From an uncultured Eubacterium sp. (GTDB lineage Bacteria; Bacillota; Clostridia; Lachnospirales; Lachnospiraceae), in the NCBI GenBank assembly GCA_910586445.1, contig CAJUHV010000099.1:1-9134 (forward strand): a stretch of 9,134 nt of DNA. The letters run 5' to 3'. The translations under genes were made by a program, and so were the position numbers. Shown one piece after another: positions 1-6,209 of this stretch. Numbering within the stretch: the first letter of the stretch is position 1; each line of letters begins with the position of its first letter. Below the pieces are notes generated by a model. It saw only the letters and a program-made list of their open reading frames with translations. It searched no databases and was not told the origin of the DNA.

Positions 1-53
1 AAGGCAACGGACTCTGACTCCGTCATTTCAAGGTTCGAATCCTTGTGGGCCAG
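1..53 (+). tRNA. tRNA-Gln (anticodon CTG), 3' part only
   Basis: The window opens inside a tRNA gene. A 5-bp anticodon stem (7-11 with 19-23) encloses a 7-nt loop, CTCTGAC, with anticodon CTG at 14-16, which reads CAG (Gln). A 5-nt variable loop (24-28), a perfect T stem (29-33 with 41-45) and a TTCGAAT T-loop follow. The 3' acceptor strand is TGGGCCA (46-52) with discriminator G53, the usual base for bacterial tRNA-Gln. CCA is not encoded. The 5' acceptor strand and most of the D-arm lie before the window. Confidence 0.88.
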
Positions 54-59
54 CTAACG

Positions 60-100
60 ACCTCAGTAAGAAGATTGCTGAGGTTTTTGTTTTTTATTTT
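60..100 (+). terminator. Rho-independent terminator after tRNA-Gln
   Basis: The left arm 60-69 (ACCTCAGTAA) pairs with 75-84 (TTGCTGAGGT), with one G-U wobble and a GAAGA loop. It is followed by a long T-rich run (84-103). It sits 7 nt after the tRNA end and should insulate the tRNA transcript from the downstream protein-coding run. Confidence 0.9.
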
Positions 101-124
101 TTTAATTTATGCACGACATACTAT

Positions 125-131
125 GAGAGGG
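125..131 (+). promoter_or_regulatory. Ribosome binding site deciding the first CDS start
   Basis: GAGAGGG ends 8 nt before the ATG at 140, but only 2 nt before an in-frame TTG at 134, so the ATG is preferred. The surrounding 12-mer TATGAGAGGGAT recurs identically at 2651-2662, at the same spacing, before the dehydratase gene. Confidence 0.7.
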
Positions 132-139
132 ATTTGGAT

Positions 140-2017
140 ATGAGTAAGAAAAGATCGAAATTATACTTAATACCGCTAATTTTATTTCTGACGGTTGTAC
201 CGCTGATTGTGCGGGTGTATCCTTTTAATACCGGCTTGTCGCAGTTTAACTGGTATTCGACCGTAGATCAGGCGGTGGATTTCTTTCTATATTATAAGTC
301 CATGGCGATTGTTTGGATTTCGGCAGTCATGTGCGTGCTGCTTGCGTGGAGGTATGCCGCACAGCGCCGGGAATTTAAACTGTGCTATGAGATGATACCG
401 GTTCTTGTATACGCGGTTTTGAGCCTGCTGTCAACCTTGTTTTCAGAATACCGTTATTTCAGCTTTCACGGTGCGCAGGAGGTATTTGAAACGATCTGGG
501 TGCTGCTTGGATACTGTGTCATAGCTTTTTATGCTTATCAGTTTGTCAGCACGATCGAAGATGTAGACTGTATTATGAGGTGGCTTACGATCGGCCTGGG
601 CGTGATGCTGGTGATCGGCATAATGCAGGCGGTCGGCCATGATCTGTTTGAGACAAAGTTTGTGAATGCACTGGTAAGCGGATTTGACAGCGACGGGGAG
701 ATCAGCCTTGTATTTGAAAAGGGCCGTGTATTTTTGACGGTTTATAACCCGAACTATGTGGCTTCTTATTTTGCATTGATGATTCCGATCGAGGTCGCAC
801 TGCTGGTTAAAAGTAAAAAATGGATATACCGGATTGTATATGCCCTGTTTTTAGCAGCTTCGCTTGTATGCCTTCTGGCCTCCGGCAACCGAAGCGGAAT
901 CGTGGCATTTGCCGTAACGATCGTAGTGACGGCCGTTTTATTATATAAGCAGATTTTAAAAGCATGGAAGATCATTATTCCGGCAGCTGCCATAGCAGCC
1001 GTTATTGTCGTAGCGTTTGTATCAAAAAATAATTTCATTATAGAAAAGTTTGTAAGGCTGTTCAGTGCACCGGATGTAGTAGAAGATGCAGTATCGCAGA
1101 TTGTCACCGGAGACGAGGACGTTGCAGTGACTTATCTGGGAAACGAGTTCCGTGTATCATATGAAGTCTATGATGATGGATATGTGCTTCATATGCTGGA
1201 TGCGGACGGTCAGGAGCTGTCCAGCACATTGGATGAGCAGAATTATATCTATACGATTTTAGATGAGCGGTTTACAGGTACTACGGTGCAGGTAGTCAAT
1301 CTGAATGACCAGGTGGCGCTGGCTGTCAGGGTGGACAACCGTGACTGGTATTTCCAAAAAGGCGAAGACGGAACATACTATTATTACAATGTATTTGGAC
1401 GCTGGGATAAGATTAACAATCCGCCGCGCTTTGCACCGCAGTTTTTAGAAAAAAAATTCGAAGAGCGTGGTACAATCTGGTCAAAAACGATACCTATGCT
1501 GAAAAACTGCCTGTTGTTTGGTACAGGCGCGGATACGTATACAATGACTTACCCGCAGGATGATTATGTCAATAAAGTGTACAATGGTTCGCAGGCAGCG
1601 ATCGACGTCAAGCCGCACTGCTTCTATCTGCAGGTTGCGACACAGAGCGGGATTCCGGCTTTGATCGCGGTTTTGGTATTTTATATATGGTATTTCATTA
1701 CCAGTTTCCGACTGTACCATACGGCAGCTTATCAAAACGGAATGGAAATTATTGGTGTGGGACTGATGCTGGCTACATTTACGTATATGATTATTTCGTT
1801 TTTAAATGATTCTACGGTAAGTGTTGCTCCGATTTACTGGGTAATGATGGGTATGGGGGTCGCAGTCAATGAGGCTGTAAAAAAACAGCATATCCAGGAC
1901 CTAGCGCTCGCAGTGCACAGCAGTGCGGGCAGTGAATCTGAAGGCAGAGCCGTAAATGGCACACCGGCTGCAGCACAGAGCAGGACAGCAAAAAGAAAAA
2001 AAGGCGCAAAACGCTGA
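140..2017 (+). CDS. O-antigen ligase / polymerase-like (Wzy/WaaL) polytopic membrane protein
   Basis: A 625-residue polytopic membrane protein of the O-antigen ligase type (PF04932-like). These enzymes polymerise or transfer lipid-linked glycans on the outer face of the cytoplasmic membrane. About a dozen hydrophobic segments are visible: roughly nine in residues 8-296, then three near 505-580. The SGNRSG motif (248-253) after a membrane helix, the RGTIW...LFGTGADTY block (443-467) and PHCFYLQ...SGIPAL (492-508) resemble the conserved ligase loop with its Arg and His. Residues about 297-500 form one long soluble extracytoplasmic stretch, including a Tyr-rich, beta-like part (about 330-420) that is longer than I expect for the family. 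The C-terminus is a Lys/Arg-rich cytoplasmic tail. The kinase-like gene follows almost immediately. The exact substrate and the choice between ligase and polymerase cannot be told from sequence alone. Confidence 0.8.
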   Translation: MSKKRSKLYLIPLILFLTVVPLIVRVYPFNTGLSQFNWYSTVDQAVDFFLYYKSMAIVWISAVMCVLLAWRYAAQRREFKLCYEMIPVLVYAVLSLLSTLFSEYRYFSFHGAQEVFETIWVLLGYCVIAFYAYQFVSTIEDVDCIMRWLTIGLGVMLVIGIMQAVGHDLFETKFVNALVSGFDSDGEISLVFEKGRVFLTVYNPNYVASYFALMIPIEVALLVKSKKWIYRIVYALFLAASLVCLLASGNRSGIVAFAVTIVVTAVLLYKQILKAWKIIIPAAAIAAVIVVAFVSKNNFIIEKFVRLFSAPDVVEDAVSQIVTGDEDVAVTYLGNEFRVSYEVYDDGYVLHMLDADGQELSSTLDEQNYIYTILDERFTGTTVQVVNLNDQVALAVRVDNRDWYFQKGEDGTYYYYNVFGRWDKINNPPRFAPQFLEKKFEERGTIWSKTIPMLKNCLLFGTGADTYTMTYPQDDYVNKVYNGSQAAIDVKPHCFYLQVATQSGIPALIAVLVFYIWYFITSFRLYHTAAYQNGMEIIGVGLMLATFTYMIISFLNDSTVSVAPIYWVMMGMGVAVNEAVKKQHIQDLALAVHSSAGSESEGRAVNGTPAAAQSRTAKRKKGAKR

Positions 2018-2020
2018 TGT

Positions 2021-2028
2021 GGAAAGGG
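2021..2028 (+). promoter_or_regulatory. Ribosome binding site deciding the kinase start
   Basis: GGAAAGGG ends 6 nt before the ATG at 2035. An upstream in-frame ATG at 2017 overlaps the preceding stop codon but would have no such site, and it would add six residues before the conserved N-terminus. Confidence 0.65.
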
Positions 2029-2034
2029 CAGGCC

Positions 2035-2655
2035 ATGGAAGGAAAATTTATCGCGTTTGAGGGAATTGACGGGAGTGGTAAGAGCACACAGGTACGGCTT
2101 TTATCGGACAGGCTCAGAAAAGAGGATATTCCTTTTTATGCGACAATGGAACCTACAGATTCTCCGATTGGATCTTTGATTCATCAGATTATGACGGGAA
2201 GGGTAAAGACGGACAATAAAGTGATCGCAGCGCTGTTCGCAGCAGACAGGCTGGATCATCTGTTAAATGATGTAAATGGAATTGTTGAGAAAATCAACAA
2301 TGGCATGAATGTAATTATGGACAGGTATTATTTTTCTTCTTATGCGTACCAGAGCGTGGATGTACCGATGGACTGGGTAATTCATGCAAATGAACAAAGC
2401 AGCGCGATCCTGCGCCCGACAGTTAATATTTTTATAGATATAGATCCTGATACTGCATTGGAGCGGATTGCAAAGACGCGGTTTCAAAAGGAATTATTTG
2501 AGGAGAAGTCTCGTCTGGCACTGGTGAGGCAGAGTTATATAGAAGCGTTTGACCGTCTGCAGGGAGTAGAGCAGGTAGCGGTCGTAGACGGAAATGGTTC
2601 TACGCAGGAGGTCGCGCGGGATGTATGGGAGATTGTTAAGTCGTATTTAATATGA
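2035..2655 (+). CDS. tmk: Thymidylate (dTMP) kinase-like protein
   Basis: This 206-residue P-loop kinase has the usual dTMP kinase length. These enzymes phosphorylate dTMP to dTDP with ATP in the cytoplasm, on the route to dTTP and to dTDP-sugars. The N-terminus FIAFEGIDGSGKST carries the P-loop (10-18). DRYYFSSYAYQ (96-106) matches the family DR(Y/H) motif, and FIDIDPDTALERI (133-145) precedes a short LID-like region (146-160). The P-loop has no Arg, while the LID carries Lys and Arg, as in type II enzymes. The start is the ATG preceded by GGAAAGGG. The gene lies 17 bp after the O-antigen ligase-like gene and 13 bp before the dehydratase, in a probable operon. It may be a polysaccharide-locus paralogue rather than the housekeeping tmk; other dNMP kinases are possible. 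Confidence 0.82.
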   Translation: MEGKFIAFEGIDGSGKSTQVRLLSDRLRKEDIPFYATMEPTDSPIGSLIHQIMTGRVKTDNKVIAALFAADRLDHLLNDVNGIVEKINNGMNVIMDRYYFSSYAYQSVDVPMDWVIHANEQSSAILRPTVNIFIDIDPDTALERIAKTRFQKELFEEKSRLALVRQSYIEAFDRLQGVEQVAVVDGNGSTQEVARDVWEIVKSYLI

Positions 2656-2668
2656 GAGGGATAATAAG

Positions 2669-3736
2669 ATGATAGATCTGTCTTTTTATAAAAATAAAAA
2701 AGTTTTGGTGACAGGGCATACCGGCTTTAAAGGATCATGGATGTGCCAGCTGCTGCAGATGGCAGGGGCACAGCTGACGGGATATGCATTAGAGCCGCCG
2801 ACAAATCCGAGCCTGTTCGAGTTATGTCATCTGGCAGACCATATGAATTCTGTGACCGGGGATGTCCGCGATCTGGAGCATATGCAGCGTGTATTCAGCG
2901 AAGCCCGGCCGGAAATCGTCATACATCTGGCTGCGCAGCCGATTGTTCGTGAATCTTATAAAAATCCGGTTTATACATACGAGACAAATGTTATGGGGAC
3001 TGTGCATGTGCTGGAATGTGTCCGTACGTGCCCGTCTGTAAAGTCTTTTTTGAATGTAACGACAGATAAAGTGTATCAGAATAAGGAATGGGAATGGGGA
3101 TACCGGGAGGACGAAGAGCTGAACGGCTATGATCCGTATTCAAATTCAAAATCATGTTCGGAGCTGGTGACGAACAGCTATAAAAATTCTTTTTTCACCG
3201 AGGCACAGACAGCGGTTTCAACGGCGCGTGCCGGAAATGTAGTAGGCGGGGGCGATTTTGCTGCGGACAGGATTGTGCCTGACTGTATCCGTGCGGTGCA
3301 GGCAGGTGAGCCTATTATTGTAAGAAATCCATATTCCATAAGGCCGTACGAGCATGTATTGGAGCCGGTTACGGCATATCTGATGATTGCAAAGGCGCAG
3401 TATGAGGATGCCGGTTTTGCAGGCAGCTACAATGTAGGCCCGGATGAGGCAGACTGCTGGACGACGGGGGATCTGGTGACGCTGTTTTGTGATCAGTGGA
3501 ATCAAAGATCTGGGAGCAGCGTGCAGTGGATCAATCAGCATGACGGCGGGCCGCATGAAGCAGATTTTTTGAAGCTCGACTGTTCAAAGCTGAAAAAAGT
3601 ATTTGGATGGAGACCGAGATGGAATGTTCAGACTGCCATGGAAAAAATAGTAGAATGGGCATATGTGTATTTAAACGGCGGTGATGTGTCAGAATGCATG
3701 AAACAGCAGATCCGCGAATTCTGTGACATACAATAG
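2669..3736 (+). CDS. rfbG: CDP-glucose 4,6-dehydratase
   Basis: A 355-residue extended short-chain dehydrogenase/reductase. The family converts CDP-glucose to CDP-4-keto-6-deoxyglucose, the entry point to 3,6-dideoxyhexoses and related surface sugars, in the cytoplasm with bound NAD. The Rossmann motif GHTGFKG is at residues 16-22, followed by SW, which is typical of the CDP-glucose subgroup. VTGDVRD (62-68), HLAAQP (86-91), TTDKVY (131-136) and the catalytic YSNSK (Y157, K161) follow. RAGNVVGGGDFAADRIVPD (187-205) is also characteristic of this subgroup. GAGAGGG ends 8 nt before the ATG, within and just after the kinase stop. No cytidylyltransferase partner (rfbF) is adjacent, so CDP-glucose must come from elsewhere if this assignment holds. 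GDP-mannose or dTDP-glucose dehydratases are less likely alternatives. Confidence 0.88.
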   Translation: MIDLSFYKNKKVLVTGHTGFKGSWMCQLLQMAGAQLTGYALEPPTNPSLFELCHLADHMNSVTGDVRDLEHMQRVFSEARPEIVIHLAAQPIVRESYKNPVYTYETNVMGTVHVLECVRTCPSVKSFLNVTTDKVYQNKEWEWGYREDEELNGYDPYSNSKSCSELVTNSYKNSFFTEAQTAVSTARAGNVVGGGDFAADRIVPDCIRAVQAGEPIIVRNPYSIRPYEHVLEPVTAYLMIAKAQYEDAGFAGSYNVGPDEADCWTTGDLVTLFCDQWNQRSGSSVQWINQHDGGPHEADFLKLDCSKLKKVFGWRPRWNVQTAMEKIVEWAYVYLNGGDVSECMKQQIREFCDIQ

Positions 3737-3748
3737 GGAAAGAAAACG

Positions 3749-4681
3749 ATGATACAGGATATAGCGCCTAAGGTGCTGCATAATCAATACGTATATAAAG
3801 AACCAAAAGAAACAGATTACATAGCAGTATTCAGTGAAAATTATATATTGCTTAAACAATGCGGTAAAAGTCTGGAGTTTCCGATGCTAAAGGATCTTCA
3901 GACCGCTCCGGTATGTGAGTATTTGTTTTCCGTCGATGATGACTGTTATTTCCTGGCAATGGATTTTGAAATCGACAGGGAAAATATACCATTATGCAGC
4001 AATCATAAATCTGGATATAATGAAACTGGATATGAAGAAACTAGATATGAAGAGCTTGAATACAATAAATCTGAATATAAAGAAGCCGGATTTATGAAAA
4101 TATCGGATGTACGTTTCCATACAGACAGAGAGACTTCTTTTGCGGCCTATACTGCCTATCATCTGTATCAGTGGTATAAAGGCAGCCGGTTCTGCGGCAG
4201 CTGCGGCGGGCGGATGAAACCGGACCGGAAGGAGCGGATGATGTACTGTGCGCAGTGCGGCAGACCGGTTTATCCAAGGATTTCTCCGGCGGTGATCGTA
4301 GCAGTTACTGACGGGGACAGGATTCTGCTCTCCAAATATGCCAACCGGGAATACAAGCGCTATGCGCTTATTGCAGGATTTGTCGAAGCCGGTGAGACGG
4401 CGGAAGAGGCAGTGCAGCGGGAAGTTATGGAAGAAGTGGGGCTGCGTGTAAAAAATATCCGCTATTATAAATCACAGCCATGGGGCATAGATGCCAATCT
4501 GCTGCTGGGCTATTTTGCACAATTGGACGGCAGTGATGTGATTCATTTAGACCGCAGCGAGCTGGCTGTGGCAGAATGGGCCGACAGGGCAGCGCTGGCT
4601 GGTATGGATGACGGCTTCAGCCTGACGAGGGAGATGATGCAGGTTTTTTCAGCAGGGCTGGCATTTGATCCGAAACTATAG
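3749..4681 (+). CDS. nudC: NudC-type NAD(+) diphosphatase (Nudix hydrolase with zinc ribbon)
   Basis: A 310-residue protein with NudC architecture. The family cleaves NAD(H) to AMP and NMN(H), and some members remove NAD caps from RNA. An N-terminal domain (about 1-80) is followed by a four-cysteine zinc ribbon (C149, C152, C167, C170) and a catalytic Nudix domain. The Nudix box at 210-232 fits G-x5-E-x7-REVMEEVGL exactly, and SQPW at 242-245 is the NudC-type signature. SQPW is followed by GIDANLL rather than the PFP of the E. coli-type motif, so substrate preference could differ. Residues 88-117 are a degenerate pentapeptide repeat inserted between the N-terminal domain and the zinc ribbon. 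The start follows a modest GGGAAAG site, 12 bp after the dehydratase stop. Co-transcription with the glycan genes is likely, but a functional link is not shown. Confidence 0.87.
   Translation: MIQDIAPKVLHNQYVYKEPKETDYIAVFSENYILLKQCGKSLEFPMLKDLQTAPVCEYLFSVDDDCYFLAMDFEIDRENIPLCSNHKSGYNETGYEETRYEELEYNKSEYKEAGFMKISDVRFHTDRETSFAAYTAYHLYQWYKGSRFCGSCGGRMKPDRKERMMYCAQCGRPVYPRISPAVIVAVTDGDRILLSKYANREYKRYALIAGFVEAGETAEEAVQREVMEEVGLRVKNIRYYKSQPWGIDANLLLGYFAQLDGSDVIHLDRSELAVAEWADRAALAGMDDGFSLTREMMQVFSAGLAFDPKL
4010..4099 (+). repeat. Six degenerate 15-bp tandem units inside nudC
   Basis: Units start at 4010, 4025, 4040, 4055, 4070 and 4085. They encode SGYNE, TGYEE, TRYEE, LEYNK, SEYKE and AGFMK, with Tyr/Phe fixed at the third position. 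Units 2 and 3 differ at only two bases. The 15-bp period keeps the frame, so unit gain or loss would lengthen or shorten the linker without breaking the gene. Confidence 0.85.
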
Positions 4682-4710
4682 TAAAATAGATTGGATAGAT
4701 TATTTGATGC

Positions 4711-4716
4711 GGAGGG
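4711..4716 (+). promoter_or_regulatory. Ribosome binding site deciding the 80-residue CDS start
   Basis: GGAGGG ends 7 nt before the ATG at 4724. The alternative in-frame TTG at 4691 lacks a comparable site, so the shorter protein is preferred. Confidence 0.75.
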
Positions 4717-4723
4717 TATAAAA

Positions 4724-4966
4724 ATGGTAAATCCGGCTATGATTTTTAAGATAAAAGGTATGTGGGATGAGTTTTCAAGGAACCATCCGAAGCTGCCGCA
4801 TTTTTTTCGAGCGGTTGTCAGCCGGCCGATGGAAGAAGGAACGATCATTGAGATGATTATTAAAAGGCCGAATGGAGACTCTATTACTTCCAACGTAAAG
4901 CTGACGGCTTCGGATTTAGATCTGATTGAACAGCTCAAAGAACTGGGAACAGGCGGCATGCAGTAG
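4724..4966 (+). CDS. Small protein of unknown function (80 residues)
   Basis: I do not recognise this family. The predicted protein is 80 residues, soluble, with no signal peptide or membrane helix. It begins MVNPAMIFKIKGMWDEFSRN and carries mixed charged and hydrophobic segments. The central GTIIEMIIKRPNGDSITSNVKL reads as two short beta strands around a turn, and SDLDLIEQLKEL near the C-terminus looks like an amphipathic helix. A strong GGAGGG site supports translation. It begins 42 bp after nudC and could be the last gene of that run. No terminator is apparent after it. Confidence 0.7.
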   Translation: MVNPAMIFKIKGMWDEFSRNHPKLPHFFRAVVSRPMEEGTIIEMIIKRPNGDSITSNVKLTASDLDLIEQLKELGTGGMQ

Positions 4967-5074
4967 CTGTCAATAAGAAATATCTGCAAAAATACAAAAA
5001 TACAGAGGATAAAGGAAAATGTTCCAAGTATCCGACATACTGTATAGGTAGAAAATACAGGCGGTAGGAATAAT

Positions 5075-5464
5075 ATGGAAAGAACTACACAATTTAACGA
5101 GGAATCAGTAGACAGCCTGATTGAACGCTTTCGGGTCAGCGGATTAGAGACGATTAATCTGGGACTGCTTTGTTTTCGGTTTATCCCGGCGTTAAACGGC
5201 ATGAATCTGAATTCTGTATTGATAAAAATATCCAAAATGATCCAGACGAAAAAGATTGCACAGGTAGAGGACAGCTTTATTACGAGCTGGTATTTTAATT
5301 TTTATGCCGGCTTTATTCAGTATCTGGTCAACCGGAATATTAAATTTGAGGTGTATTATTCGAAAAAAGGGAAGAACTGGAAAGAGAGGCTGGACCTGGC
5401 GCTTTTGTGCCGTCAGCTGGGCAATTATCGCAGGGCATATGAGAAAAAATTAAGGTCAGCTTAA
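5075..5464 (+). CDS. Hypothetical protein (129 residues)
   Basis: I do not recognise this protein. It is probably cytoplasmic, mostly helical and basic towards the C-terminus (KKGKNWKERLDLALLCRQLG, then RRAYEKKLRSA). A more hydrophobic, aromatic-rich middle (FITSWYFNFYAGFIQYLV, about residues 68-85) is too polar to be a confident membrane helix. GGTAGGAA lies 4 nt before the ATG, which is a little close but usable. It is 108 bp after the previous gene and has no obvious terminator of its own before the next signals. It may be complete, or a remnant of a larger protein. Confidence 0.6.
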   Translation: MERTTQFNEESVDSLIERFRVSGLETINLGLLCFRFIPALNGMNLNSVLIKISKMIQTKKIAQVEDSFITSWYFNFYAGFIQYLVNRNIKFEVYYSKKGKNWKERLDLALLCRQLGNYRRAYEKKLRSA

Positions 5465-5491
5465 AAAAACAGGAAAAACCAAAATTTGCCA

Positions 5492-5520
5492 GTATAAAAA
5501 CAGCCGTTTGAACAATACTA
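5492..5520 (+). promoter_or_regulatory. Possible forespore sigma-G-like promoter
   Basis: GTATA (5492-5496) fits the sigma-G -35 pattern GNATR. AATACTA (5514-5520) differs by one base from the -10 sequence CATACTA found at Bacillus ssp genes. The spacer is 17 bp. It lies upstream of the small Asn/Ala/Ser-rich gene, consistent with spore expression. The motifs are short and AT-rich, so a chance match is quite possible. Confidence 0.35.
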
Positions 5521-5524
5521 AGAT

Positions 5525-5565
5525 TACAATATCTGCTCAAGACATTGTTTTGTGCGGATATTGTA
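5525..5565 (+). other. Inverted repeat / leader hairpin before the low-complexity gene
   Basis: TACAATATC (5525-5533) is perfectly complementary to GATATTGTA (5557-5565). The pairing extends inward to 5536/5554 with one G-U pair, giving about 12 bp and a 17-nt loop. No U-run follows directly, so it is not a standard terminator. It could be an operator dyad or a 5' leader hairpin 17 nt before the ribosome site. Confidence 0.55.
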
Positions 5566-5582
5566 TAGATCGATTTTCGAAT

Positions 5583-5588
5583 AGGAGG
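5583..5588 (+). promoter_or_regulatory. Consensus ribosome binding site deciding the low-complexity CDS start
   Basis: AGGAGG ends 9 nt before the ATG at 5598. It argues against a longer reading from an upstream TTG at 5508, which would run through the hairpin. Confidence 0.85.
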
Positions 5589-5597
5589 CTATTAAAA

Positions 5598-5792
5598 ATG
5601 GCAAAGAACAAGACTTCAAATGCAAACAATGCATCAAACGCAAACAACGCATCTAATGCAAACAATGCGAACAACAGCACAAACAGCACAAACAGCTCCA
5701 ATCGCGCAGGCAACGCAGGCAATGCTTCGAATGCTAAAAACCAGGCTTCTAACAAAGCTGAAAGCAAGGCCCAGGACTGCCATACAAAATAA
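5598..5792 (+). CDS. Asn/Ala/Ser-rich low-complexity small protein, SASP-like in composition
   Basis: A 64-residue protein made almost entirely of Asn, Ala, Ser, Thr, Lys and a few Gln. MAKNKT is followed by three copies of the hexapeptide SNANNA (residues 7-24), then NST and GNA variants, then QASNKAESKAQ, ending DCHTK. The single Cys is near the C-terminus. There are no hydrophobic or aromatic residues that could form a folded core, so it is probably disordered. The consensus AGGAGG and the downstream terminator mark it as a real monocistronic gene. Composition recalls gamma-type small acid-soluble spore proteins and the small N/Q/S-rich proteins common in Clostridia, but I see no diagnostic SASP motif, so the spore role is inference. 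The sigma-G-like motif upstream would fit it. Confidence 0.72.
   Translation: MAKNKTSNANNASNANNASNANNANNSTNSTNSSNRAGNAGNASNAKNQASNKAESKAQDCHTK
5616..5669 (+). repeat. Three 18-bp tandem units encoding SNANNA
   Basis: Units at 5616-5633, 5634-5651 and 5652-5669 each encode SNANNA. They differ only at a few, mostly synonymous, positions. The tract then degrades into AAC/AGC/ACA-rich codons (5670-5700). This is a pattern of repeat expansion followed by drift under amino-acid constraint. Confidence 0.85.
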
Positions 5793-5830
5793 TGTTGGCA
5801 ATCACTCCTCAACTGAATAAACTATAGTAA

Positions 5831-5884
5831 GAAAACAGCTCTGAACAAAAGAAATGGATGTTTCTTTCGTACAGAGCTGTTTTC
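5831..5884 (+). terminator. Long-stem terminator, probably bidirectional
   Basis: GAAAACAGCTCTG (5831-5843) pairs perfectly with CAGAGCTGTTTTC (5872-5884). With two mismatches the stem continues inward (5845-5854 with 5861-5870) to a TGGATG hexaloop. The outer arms give an A-run on the left and a T-run on the right, so it can act in either direction. It closes the low-complexity gene 38 bp after its stop. Confidence 0.82.
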
Positions 5885-5912
5885 GTCAGGAAAAGCAGAG
5901 GAGTTAAGGACT

Positions 5913-6209
5913 ATGGATTTTGAATTGATCAAATGTAAGGATGCACCGCATTATTTAAAGAGGCGCGATGTGTTTTTTGTAGATTTAAGGCTGCCTGGGC
6001 AGTACAAGGAATATCATCTGCCGGGTGCGCACAATTATCCTTATGAGCGGATGGCAGAATGGGAAAACCGTCTTCCTATAGGACGCACGATTATTTTGTA
6101 TTGTGAGCATGGTAATCTGAGCCTTATGGCAGCCAAAAGGCTGAGCAGGCGGGGATATCAGATCAAAGCATTAATCGGCGGGGTGCGCTGTTTTCTAGAG
6201 CGTGTTTGA
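5913..6209 (+). CDS. Single-domain rhodanese-like sulfurtransferase
   Basis: A 98-residue single rhodanese domain. Such proteins carry sulfur as a cysteine persulfide in the cytoplasm. DVFFVDLRLPGQYKEYHLPG (residues 19-38) matches the family pattern of Asp-Leu/Val-Arg followed by H-x-PGA. The active-site Cys is C64 in ILYCEHGNLS, followed by the AAKRLSRRGY helix and the closing IGGV. GAGGAG lies 9 nt before the ATG. The gene starts shortly after a terminator, so it needs its own promoter, which I could not pick out. The last four residues (LERV) and the TGA stop are encoded by the left terminal repeat of the palindromic element that begins at 6195. The usual hydrophobic end of the domain after the GG turn may therefore have been shortened or replaced. 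The protein is otherwise intact. Confidence 0.85.
   Translation: MDFELIKCKDAPHYLKRRDVFFVDLRLPGQYKEYHLPGAHNYPYERMAEWENRLPIGRTIILYCEHGNLSLMAAKRLSRRGYQIKALIGGVRCFLERV

Noticed and set aside
119..124. TACTAT as a -10 element before the first CDS
   Set aside because: It lies almost on top of the ribosome site, has no convincing -35 at 17 bp, and would leave almost no leader. The true promoter of this run was not identified.
2017..2019. ATG overlapping the ligase-like stop as the kinase start
   Set aside because: It would add six residues not seen before the conserved FIAFEG start, while GGAAAGGG points to the ATG at 2035.
5036..5046. CATACTGTATA as a sigma-K-like -10 before the 129-residue gene
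   Set aside because: It fits CATAnnnTA, but no AC-type -35 is found 16-17 bp upstream and the spacing to other candidates is wrong.
4543..5235. 230-residue open frame on the - strand
   Set aside because: It runs antisense across the end of nudC, the 80-residue gene and part of the 129-residue gene. The + strand genes have ribosome sites and nudC has clear motifs. The antisense translation is Ser/Phe/Ile-rich, as expected of a shadow frame, and has no recognisable domain.
5537..5812. 91-residue hydrophobic - strand frame opposite the low-complexity gene
   Set aside because: Its Leu/Phe/Ala pattern is simply the complement of the AAC/GCA repeat codons. The + strand has the consensus ribosome site and terminator.
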